A stretch of DNA of 64,000 nucleotides from Lonepinella sp042468235. GTDB lineage: Bacteria; Pseudomonadota; Gammaproteobacteria; Enterobacterales; Pasteurellaceae. The notes below the pieces were generated by a model. It was given only the letters and a program-made list of their open reading frames with translations, was not told where the DNA came from and did not search any database. The stretch is taken from the NCBI RefSeq assembly GCF_042468235.1, contig NZ_CP170386.1, positions 2,046,001 through 2,110,000 of the forward strand, given 5' to 3'. Numbering within the stretch: the first letter of the stretch is position 1; each line of letters begins with the position of its first letter. Of the stretch, positions 33,611 through 40,666 are shown piece after piece. Made by a program: the position numbers and the translations under genes.

Positions 33611-35224
33611 ATGGCTCAACCAAACACACAAACTCAACGTAAACTGCCTGATGATTTCAGAAAAGAAAAAAACCGCCCATTTACGGGGGAAGAGTATTTA
33701 GCAAGTTTGAAAGATGGTCGGAAAGTTTACATCTATGGTGAATTAGTCGAAGATGTGACTACACACCCCGCTTTCCGTAATGCGGCGGCTTCTATTGCCA
33801 GAATTTATGACGCTTTGCATGATCCGGCAACGAAAGATGAATTGTGCTGGCAAACCGATACGGGAAATGGAGGCTACACGCATAAATTCTTCCGTTATGC
33901 ACGCAATAGTAATGAATTAAGAGAACAACGTGATGCTATTGCTGCATGGTCTCGTTTGAGTTATGGTTGGATGGGGAGGACCCCAGATTATAAGGCGGCT
34001 TTTGGTAATGCGTTAGGGGCAAACCCAGAGTTTTATGGCAAATTTGCTGATAATGCGCGTCATTGGTATAAACGTATTCAAGAGTCTTGTTTATATTTCA
34101 ATCATGCCATTGTTAACCCGCCTATTGATCGTAATAAACCTATTGACCAAGTAAAAGATATTTATGTCAAAATTGAAGAAGAACGTGATGACGGTATTGT
34201 GGTGAGTGGAGCTAAAGTGGTGGCAACTAATTCCGCCCTAACCCATTATAATTTTATTGGTTTTGGTTCGGCACAAATTATTGGAGATAATGATGATTTC
34301 GCTTTGATGTTTATTGCTCCAATGGATGCTGATGGTGTTAAATTGATTTGCCGCCATTCTTACGAGCTAGCCGCAGGCGCAACAGGATCACCTTTTGATT
34401 TTCCACTTTCTTCTCGATTTGATGAAAATGATGCGATTTTAGTGTTAGATAAAGTCTTTATTCCATGGCAAAATATTTTAATCTATCGTGACTTAGCGCG
34501 TTGTCGAAAATGGGCGCAATTTGCTGGTTTTGCTACACTCTTCCCATTACAGGCTTGTACACGTTTAGCGGTAAAACTGGATTTTATTACTGGACTTTTA
34601 CATAAAGCCTTGCAATGTACTGGTGTTATTGAATTCCGTGGTGTCGCCGCGCAAATGGGTGAAGTGATGACATATCGAAATTTATTTTGGAGTTTGACTG
34701 ATGCGATGACAGGCACGCCTTATGAATGGCAGAATGGTGCGGTGATGCCAAGTGCTCAGGCTATTCAAACTTATCGTGTGATGGCACCGATGGCTTATCA
34801 TTGCATTAAGAAAATTATTGAACAAACTGTGACCAGTGGTTTAATTTATTTGCCATCTCATATTCGTGATTTTAACAATGCGGAAATTGACGACTATTTA
34901 GCGAAATATGTTCGTGGTTCAAATAACATTGCATATCGTGAACGCATTAAAATCTTAAAATTACTTTGGGATGCCATTGGTACGGAATTTGGTGGTCGCC
35001 ACGAATTATATGAAATCAATTATGCTGGCAGTCAGGAAGAAGTGCGTTTACAAGTACTTGGACAATCTACGGGGAACGGCACATTACAACGTTGCTTTGA
35101 TTTAGTCGAGAAATGTCTTGCGGATTATGATGAAAATGGCTGGAAAGTTCCCCATTTACATAATTCTGATGACATTAATATTTTGGGTAATTTGAACCGT
35201 TTTTGTACGTCAGGGGAGAAATAA
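33611..35224 (+). CDS. hpaB: HpaB, 4-hydroxyphenylacetate 3-monooxygenase, oxygenase component
   Basis: FADH2-dependent aromatic hydroxylase of 537 aa that makes 3,4-dihydroxyphenylacetate. The sequence follows E. coli HpaB closely: RPFTGEEYLASLKDGRKVYI, TTHPAFRNAAASIARIYDAL, RLSYGWMGRTPDYKAAFGNA, YFNHAIVNPPIDRN, ATNSALTHYNFIGFGSAQI and FGGRHELYEINYAGSQEE. An N-terminal extension of about 15 residues precedes the shared part. Two adjacent ATGs exist; the second lies six bases after GGAG and is preferred. Followed directly by its reductase hpaC. Confidence 0.97.
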   Translation: MAQPNTQTQRKLPDDFRKEKNRPFTGEEYLASLKDGRKVYIYGELVEDVTTHPAFRNAAASIARIYDALHDPATKDELCWQTDTGNGGYTHKFFRYARNSNELREQRDAIAAWSRLSYGWMGRTPDYKAAFGNALGANPEFYGKFADNARHWYKRIQESCLYFNHAIVNPPIDRNKPIDQVKDIYVKIEEERDDGIVVSGAKVVATNSALTHYNFIGFGSAQIIGDNDDFALMFIAPMDADGVKLICRHSYELAAGATGSPFDFPLSSRFDENDAILVLDKVFIPWQNILIYRDLARCRKWAQFAGFATLFPLQACTRLAVKLDFITGLLHKALQCTGVIEFRGVAAQMGEVMTYRNLFWSLTDAMTGTPYEWQNGAVMPSAQAIQTYRVMAPMAYHCIKKIIEQTVTSGLIYLPSHIRDFNNAEIDDYLAKYVRGSNNIAYRERIKILKLLWDAIGTEFGGRHELYEINYAGSQEEVRLQVLGQSTGNGTLQRCFDLVEKCLADYDENGWKVPHLHNSDDINILGNLNRFCTSGEK

Positions 35225-35225
35225 A

Positions 35226-35711
35226 ATGTTGACACCTATTCAACAAGATTTTCGTCATGCAATGTCAAAATTGGCTGCTGGAGTGAGTATTATTACGACG
35301 AAAGGTGACGCTGGACAATGTGGTATTACCGCTACTGCAGTTTGTTCGCTGACAGATTCGCCACCAACGGTGATAGTTTGTATTAATAGAAATAGTGCGA
35401 TGAACCCGATTTTCCAACAAAATAGACGAATTTGTATTAATGTTTTAAGTAGTGAGCAACGAGAACTGGCAGAACATTTTGCCGGTTTTAAGGGCAGCAC
35501 TATGGAAGAACGGTTTCAATGGCAATGTTGGGATAAAGATGAGCTTTTCCCCTGTTTAAAAGATTCACTTGCCAATCTTTCCGGCAAAGTGGTTGATGTG
35601 CAGGATATTGGTTCGCATTCAATGTTCTTAGTGGAACTGGATAAGATAAAAGTTAATCCGCAAGACAAAGCGCTGGTATATTTTTCAAGAAACTTCCATA
35701 CAGTTGGTTAA
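35226..35711 (+). CDS. hpaC: HpaC, flavin reductase of the HPA monooxygenase
   Basis: NADH:flavin oxidoreductase of 161 aa supplying FADH2 to HpaB. Flavin-reductase-like (FMN-binding split barrel) motifs: FRHAMSKLAAGVSIITTKGD, GITATAVCSLTDSPPTVIVC, INRNSAMNPIF and INVLSSEQRELAEHFAG. Start ATG one base after the hpaB stop, with GGGGAG upstream inside hpaB. Coupled expression with hpaB is expected. Confidence 0.94.
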   Translation: MLTPIQQDFRHAMSKLAAGVSIITTKGDAGQCGITATAVCSLTDSPPTVIVCINRNSAMNPIFQQNRRICINVLSSEQRELAEHFAGFKGSTMEERFQWQCWDKDELFPCLKDSLANLSGKVVDVQDIGSHSMFLVELDKIKVNPQDKALVYFSRNFHTVG

Positions 35712-35788
35712 ATTTTACCATGTACTTAAATTGGATATTATGTAATTATTAAAGAAGCATATATTTGTTCGCTATTGAGGAGAATACC

Positions 35789-37240
35789 ATGCAACTAAAA
35801 GACCCATCCTTATTCAAAACTCAAGCCTATATCAATGGTCAATGGTGCGATGCTGAAAATGGTGAAACAGTAGAAGTAACCAATCCTGCGGATCAAAGTA
35901 AATTAGGTACAATTCCCAATATGGGAAAATCCGAGACCTTGAACGCTGTTGAGGTGGCGACCCAAGCCTTTGTAGATTGGCGAAAACGCAGCGCCAAAGA
36001 ACGTTCAGTGATGTTACGTCGTTGGTTTGATTTAATCATGCAGAATCAACAAGATTTAGCATTATTACTCACGCTTGAGCAAGGTAAACCGTTAGCCGAA
36101 GCTAAAGGGGAGATTGCCTATGGCGCAAGCTATATTGAATGGTTCGCGGAAGAAGCTAAACGCATTTATGGTGATGTGATTCCTGCGCTATCTTCTAGTC
36201 AACGAGTGATTGTGAATAAACAACCTATTGGGGTTTGTGCAGCTATTACTCCTTGGAATTTTCCAAGTGCAATGATTACACGTAAAGTTGCTCCTGCTCT
36301 GGCGGCGGGTTGTACTTTTATTATTCGACCTGCATCGCAAACACCTTATTCTGCTTTGGCATTAGCGGTATTGGCAGAGCGAGCAGGGATTCCTGCCGGT
36401 GTATTTAATGTCATTACCGGGAGAGCAACAGAAATTGGCAAGGTGCTTACCGAAGATGATCGGGTGAAAAAATTTAGTTTCACTGGATCAACCCCCGTAG
36501 GACGTTTATTAATGCAACAATGTGCCGGTACGATTAAAAAAGTATCTTTAGAATTAGGGGGGAATGCACCCTTTATCGTCTTTAATGATGCGGATATTGA
36601 TGCGGCAGTACAAGGTGCGATCGTTTCAAAATTCCGTAATGCAGGACAAACTTGTGTGTGTGCCAATCGTCTTTATGTGCAATCTGGTGTTTATGATGAG
36701 TTTGTGGAGAAATTTAGTATCTCGACTAAACAATTAAAAGTCGGGAATGGTATAGAGGAAGATACTACTATTGGTCCTTTAATTGATAAAAGTGCGTTGC
36801 GAAATGTGCAAGAATATTTAGCTGATGCCTGTGAAAAAGGCGGTGAAATCATCGCTGGGGGCAAGGTACTTGGCGAAAATACCCTATATTTTGAACCTAC
36901 CATAATAAAAAATGCGACATCCGAAATGCGTTTTGCGAAGGAAGAAATTTTCGGTCCATTAGCACCGATTTTTAAATTTGAAGATATAGATGAAGTCATT
37001 CAGCTTGCCAATGATACCGAATTTGGTTTAGCTTCTTATTTTTATTCATCTAATTTAAATACTATCGTTAAAGTTTCTGATGAACTGGAATATGGTATGG
37101 TCGGCATTAATACGGGTCTCATTTCTAATGAAGCGGCTCCTTTTGGTGGAGTGAAACAATCTGGTCTTGGGCGGGAAGGATCTAAATATGGGATTGAGGA
37201 TTATTTAGAAATTAAATATTTATGTCTTGGTGGATTATAG
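35789..37240 (+). CDS. gabD: Succinate-semialdehyde dehydrogenase-like aldehyde dehydrogenase (GabD type)
   Basis: NAD(P)-dependent aldehyde dehydrogenase of 483 aa. TLEQGKPLAEAKGEIAYGAS, EWFAEEAKRIYGDVIP, the cofactor loop ITPWNFPSAMITRKVAPAL, LELGGNAPFIVF (Glu) and NAGQTCVCANRLYV (Cys) with the GabD-type second cysteine are all visible. The pathway ends in succinate semialdehyde at HpaI, so this gene would finish it to succinate; that role is inferred from family and position. The start is the inner ATG behind GAGGAG. It follows hpaC by 77 bases and ends at a clear terminator. Confidence 0.88.
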   Translation: MQLKDPSLFKTQAYINGQWCDAENGETVEVTNPADQSKLGTIPNMGKSETLNAVEVATQAFVDWRKRSAKERSVMLRRWFDLIMQNQQDLALLLTLEQGKPLAEAKGEIAYGASYIEWFAEEAKRIYGDVIPALSSSQRVIVNKQPIGVCAAITPWNFPSAMITRKVAPALAAGCTFIIRPASQTPYSALALAVLAERAGIPAGVFNVITGRATEIGKVLTEDDRVKKFSFTGSTPVGRLLMQQCAGTIKKVSLELGGNAPFIVFNDADIDAAVQGAIVSKFRNAGQTCVCANRLYVQSGVYDEFVEKFSISTKQLKVGNGIEEDTTIGPLIDKSALRNVQEYLADACEKGGEIIAGGKVLGENTLYFEPTIIKNATSEMRFAKEEIFGPLAPIFKFEDIDEVIQLANDTEFGLASYFYSSNLNTIVKVSDELEYGMVGINTGLISNEAAPFGGVKQSGLGREGSKYGIEDYLEIKYLCLGGL

Positions 37241-37346
37241 AGTGTGTTGAACGTTGGAAGTTTATTCTTTAATCAAAAATTAAGTATAACCATTTTAGTT
37301 TACAAGCAAAGACAACAATACTCCTGTCATTATATTTTAACTTATC

Positions 37347-37375
37347 ATACCGAGTGGTTACCGCTCGGTATTTTT
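37347..37375 (+). terminator. Rho-independent terminator after the gabD-like gene
   Basis: ATACCGAG-T-GG-TTA-CC-G-CTCGGTAT: an eleven-pair stem with one G-T pair and loop TTA, then five T residues. It closes the hpa plus-strand arm. Confidence 0.85.
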
Positions 37376-37397
37376 AACCCTGTAAAAGCATTTTTAA

Positions 37398-37556
37398 CTA
37401 AGTATCGTATTTCATCGACCAAATTCCGAAGGCAAATCCCATTAAGGTAATTTGTCCGAATACAGTAGCGTAGTAGTATGCCTTCAAGGTATTTCGATAT
37501 GTAAATTCACCTTGTATTTGAAAGTAATTTAAATAGACCTTCCCATGGGTTATCTG
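37398..37556 (-). pseudogene. Possible gene remnant or tiny membrane-protein end
   Basis: A 52-codon open frame bounded by TAA and TAG with no ATG or GTG in a plausible place (only TTG midway). Its translation looks protein-like: GKVYLNYFQIQGEFTYRNTL, then KAYYYATVFGQITLMGFAFG, and the end IWSMKYDT. The middle is one hydrophobic segment flanked by charged residues, as at the C-terminus of a membrane protein. I do not recognise the parent. It lies in the 444-base gap between the hpa arm and glpG, possibly a scar of an earlier gene. The remainder of the gap holds only the terminator and A/T-rich sequence upstream of glpG. Confidence 0.35.
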
Positions 37557-37684
37557 TTAAAATTATGCGTATCGACATAGTATTTTGTGTGATTATTTTT
37601 TGTCACATTTTACTTTGTCGATTTTTTATACTTGAAAGATCAACACACCTTAAGTTATACATAAAAACAAAAGGAATATAACAA

Positions 37685-38260
37685 ATGCTGTCAAGTTTTG
37701 GACGTCATCCGGCAAAATTTACTTTATTTATCACCGCACTTTGCGTGATCTTGTACTTCATTAGCAATACTATTGATCTGGAAAGTGAGATTTTATTGAA
37801 CACCATGCACTTTCCCACGGATCAATTTGAGCAACAAGATTATTGGCGTTATTTAAGCCATACTTTAATCCATTTATCCATCACTCATATTGGTTTCAAT
37901 CTAGCATGGTGGTGGTTATTTGGTACCGCGATTGAAAAAAGATTTGGATCGTTCACTTTGATTTTACTTTATTTAGTATCAGGTATCGGTTCTGGTTTAG
38001 TGCAAAATTGGTCAACGGGTCCTTGGTTTTTCGGGCTATCTGGCGTGGTTTATGCGGTAATGGGCTTTGTCTTTTGTGTGGATAAATTTAGCCCCAATAC
38101 GCAATTTGATTTACCCGAAGGCTTTTTCACTATGTTAATCGTTGGGATTGCATTTGGCTTTATTAGCCCATTAATTGGCGTTGAAATGGGGAATGCGGCA
38201 CATATTTCGGGGTTGATTATTGGATTAATCTTTGGATTTTTGAGAGCAAAAATTGGATAG
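37685..38260 (+). CDS. glpG: GlpG, rhomboid intramembrane serine protease
   Basis: Rhomboid protease of 191 aa with six hydrophobic helices, the compact form known from Haemophilus that lacks the cytoplasmic N-terminal domain of E. coli GlpG. Catalytic Ser 119 in FFGLSGVVYA and His 173 in AAHISGLIIG are present, as are the oxyanion-side residues in THIGFNLAWWW (His 68, Asn 72). AAAGGAATATAACAA precedes the ATG. Monocistronic; glpE and glpR are not adjacent. Confidence 0.95.
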   Translation: MLSSFGRHPAKFTLFITALCVILYFISNTIDLESEILLNTMHFPTDQFEQQDYWRYLSHTLIHLSITHIGFNLAWWWLFGTAIEKRFGSFTLILLYLVSGIGSGLVQNWSTGPWFFGLSGVVYAVMGFVFCVDKFSPNTQFDLPEGFFTMLIVGIAFGFISPLIGVEMGNAAHISGLIIGLIFGFLRAKIG

Positions 38261-38283
38261 TGATATCAGTTTGTCGTTTCAGT

Positions 38284-38314
38284 CGGAAAAGTTTTATATT
38301 CTAGTCCTTTTCCG
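38284..38314 (+). terminator. Weak hairpin after glpG
   Basis: CGGAAAAG / CTTTTCCG with a 15-base loop and no T-tract. It may end glpG or the convergent yqgF only poorly. Confidence 0.35.
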
Positions 38315-38366
38315 TATTAAGGTTTGCTTGAAAGATTAGGTTGAGATCAAAAACTGCGGTATTTTT

Positions 38367-38789
38367 TTATTCAGTTAAATGTAATTCAAACCAACTTTCT
38401 AAAATTAAACAAGCCGAAATACCATCCACTTTGCCTTTATCTAAAGCTCTAAAACCGCCATGTTGAAAAATTTCTGCTCTCGCGTCCACGGTAGTAAGGC
38501 GTTCATCTTGCAATTCTACAGGTAAACCAAAACGCCCGTGTAAACGGTTGGCAAATTTTTTGGCTCGTAAGGTGAGAGCCTGTTCGGTGCCATCCATATT
38601 GAGTGGTAAACCGACCACAAGGCGATCGGGTTGCCATTCTTTGAGTAATTTTTCAATAGCGTCCCAATTTGGAATACCATCTTGTGCTTTAAAGGCTGGC
38701 AAGGCTTGTGCCGTGCCAGTAATAGATTGTCCCACTGCACAACCGATACTTTTGGTGCCAAAATCAAAGGCGAGAACAGTGATCCCCAT
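38367..38789 (-). CDS. yqgF: YqgF (RuvX), RNase H-fold protein of 16S rRNA processing
   Basis: RNase H-like protein of 140 aa associated with pre-16S rRNA 5'-end processing. LAFDFGTKSIGCAVGQ provides the first acidic residue, WQPDRLVVGLPLNMDG and LQDERLTTVDA the next, and DKGKVDGISACLIL the last. ATG overlaps the yqgE stop (TAATG); a TTG two codons upstream is too near the AGGA site. Conserved yqgE-yqgF pair. Confidence 0.93.
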   Translation of the reverse strand: MGITVLAFDFGTKSIGCAVGQSITGTAQALPAFKAQDGIPNWDAIEKLLKEWQPDRLVVGLPLNMDGTEQALTLRAKKFANRLHGRFGLPVELQDERLTTVDARAEIFQHGGFRALDKGKVDGISACLILESWFELHLTE

Positions 38790-39346
38790 TAACAATATCC
38801 TGCCTTACCACTTAAATTATGGCTATCAATCCCCAATAATTTTAGCGATTCTGTCCAACGATCTTGGTAAGCTACATCAAAAATAATCCGCTCATCTGCT
38901 GGCATAACTAACCACATATTTTGAGCGATTTCTTGCTCTAACTGACCGTTCACCCAGCTGGCACAACCTAAGCCAACCAAATATTTTTCAGGGGCATTTG
39001 GTGTACCGAAAGTGTCAATTACATCGGCAGAGGTAGTAAGCTGTAAACGGTCACTAATTTTATAACTATGTAGAAAAGATTGTGCTGTTGGGGTGTGTAA
39101 AATAAAACCACGCTCAATACTAACAGGTCCACCAGCCACCACATAATCCTGTGGATAAACTTTGTCATCAGACATCATAAAACGCAATTTTGCCACCATT
39201 TCGGTAAGGCTTAAATCTGTTGGTTGATTTAAGACTAATCCCATGGCACCTTTGTCATTATGTTCACACATAAAAATCACCGCACGATGAAAATAATCAT
39301 CGTCCATGGTCGGCATTGCGATTAATAAGTGATTTTGCAAATTCAT
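38789..39346 (-). CDS. yqgE: YqgE, UPF0301/AlgH family protein
   Basis: Cytoplasmic protein of 185 aa, AlgH family. NHLLIAMPTMDDDYFHRAVI, CEHNDKGAMGLVLNQPTDL, GGPVSIERGFILHT and the C-terminal IIFDVAYQDRWTESLKLLGI are hallmark segments. Biochemical role unknown. It overlaps the phosphatase gene upstream by four bases and yqgF downstream by one, so all three are read as one unit. Confidence 0.93.
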   Translation of the reverse strand: MNLQNHLLIAMPTMDDDYFHRAVIFMCEHNDKGAMGLVLNQPTDLSLTEMVAKLRFMMSDDKVYPQDYVVAGGPVSIERGFILHTPTAQSFLHSYKISDRLQLTTSADVIDTFGTPNAPEKYLVGLGCASWVNGQLEQEIAQNMWLVMPADERIIFDVAYQDRWTESLKLLGIDSHNLSGKAGYC

Positions 39347-39816
39347 GGTAATTTATGTTCTCGTTTGATTTTAATTAATAGGGCATTGCAACATTGCTCA
39401 AGTAATTGATAGGTTTCATCAAAACGTCCAGTGTACCAAGGATCAAGAATATGATCATAAGCTAAATCAGGACAAAGGCTGGCGATAGCAAAAATATTTT
39501 GTTGTTTGCCAAGTAAGCGGTGTAAATCGTATAAATTATGGTTATCCATGGCGATGATATAATCAAAATTCTCTCGATCTTTTAACCGCACTTTGCGGCT
39601 AACAAAATCATGACTTTTAATCTTTAAGCGATCTAATACATCGGCGGTTCCACAGTGCATATCATCACCATCATTTTCGCCTGATGTGCCAGCACTATCC
39701 GTTTCAATAAAATCCGATAAACCTGCTTTTTGAATTTTATCTCGCATTAAATATTCAGCCATAGGGGAACGGCAAATATTGCCAAGACATACAAAGAGAA
39801 TTTTGATTTTTTGCAT
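39343..39816 (-). CDS. Low-molecular-weight protein-tyrosine phosphatase
   Basis: LMW-PTP family enzyme of 157 aa. The phosphate-binding loop VCLGNICRSPMAEYL contains nucleophile Cys 10 and Arg 16, and the general acid is in LDPWYTGRFDETY (Asp). DSAGTSGENDGDDM is the usual following segment. It belongs to the YfkJ-like general group rather than the Wzb type, as no capsule genes are near. Co-transcribed with yqgE and yqgF. An uptake signal (reverse, about 39585) lies inside. Confidence 0.9.
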   Translation of the reverse strand: MQKIKILFVCLGNICRSPMAEYLMRDKIQKAGLSDFIETDSAGTSGENDGDDMHCGTADVLDRLKIKSHDFVSRKVRLKDRENFDYIIAMDNHNLYDLHRLLGKQQNIFAIASLCPDLAYDHILDPWYTGRFDETYQLLEQCCNALLIKIKREHKLP

Positions 39817-39850
39817 ATTTTCTTATGTTTTTGTTAATTAAGTTATAGGG

Positions 39851-40666
39851 TTAATTTGGGAATTGCTCGCAAATTTTCAATGTGGCTTTAATTAATTCCA
39901 ACGCAATCGTCCCTTGTGGTGGTAATTCAGGCATGGGTTCATTATATTTGAACCATCTGGCATCCACAATTTCAGCTTCTTGCAACTGAATTTCGCCACT
40001 GTCATAATCTGCTAAAAAGCCGACCATTTGGGAATTGGGAAACGCCCACGGCTGACTGCCGAAGTAGCGGATATTTTTCACTTTAATCCCTGTTTCTTCA
40101 AACACTTCACGCTCTACAGTTTGCTCAAAGGTTTCGCCTACTTCCACAAAACCTGCCAGCGTGGTATATAATCCAGCACTCCCATCGCTACGGATATGGC
40201 GTTGATGGCATGCCAGTAAAATCTCATCATGACGGCGAACGGCAACAATAATAGACGGACAAATCACGGGATAGGCTCGATAATGACAAGCAGCATTTTG
40301 GCACTGCACCGCCCATTCATCGCAAGTTACTGCGGTTTTTTCACCGCACTTTCCGCAAAATTGATGGGTTTTAAAGAAATGATTGAGTTCAATGCCACGA
40401 TTGAGCAAATAAAATTGTGTTTTAGGTAAACCTAATAAAGCACGTAAAGTTGTCCATTCTCGTTGTTCATTTGCCGTGTTTTTATTGGTCGTTTCTTCTT
40501 GCACCAAATACAGTGGTGCATTATGCCATTCGCCAATTTGGGTGGCTTGCTTACCGATTAAACCTAATTGTTCCGCACTGCCAAAAGGCAAATCATGGTT
40601 AGGGAAATAAATTTGTTGGGCTTGGTGAATTAACCAGTAGCCCGTTTCATTGCTGATCATTTTCAT
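39851..40666 (-). CDS. nudC: NudC, NADH pyrophosphatase / NAD-RNA decapping hydrolase
   Basis: Nudix enzyme of 271 aa that hydrolyses NADH and removes NAD caps from RNA. A zinc ribbon (CGKCGEKTAVTC with CQNAAC after it) lies around residues 98-124. The Nudix box GFVEVGETFEQTVEREVFEE plus TGI is followed by SQPWAFPNSQMVGF, the NudC signature. Its ATG overlaps the polA stop (TAATG). An uptake signal lies in the zinc-ribbon coding region (about 40343). Confidence 0.94.
   Translation of the reverse strand: MKMISNETGYWLIHQAQQIYFPNHDLPFGSAEQLGLIGKQATQIGEWHNAPLYLVQEETTNKNTANEQREWTTLRALLGLPKTQFYLLNRGIELNHFFKTHQFCGKCGEKTAVTCDEWAVQCQNAACHYRAYPVICPSIIVAVRRHDEILLACHQRHIRSDGSAGLYTTLAGFVEVGETFEQTVEREVFEETGIKVKNIRYFGSQPWAFPNSQMVGFLADYDSGEIQLQEAEIVDARWFKYNEPMPELPPQGTIALELIKATLKICEQFPN

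Noticed and set aside
37590..37610. TGTGATTATTTTTTGTCACA-like sequence upstream of glpG considered as a CRP site
   Set aside because: The half-sites are ten bases apart instead of six, so CRP would not fit.
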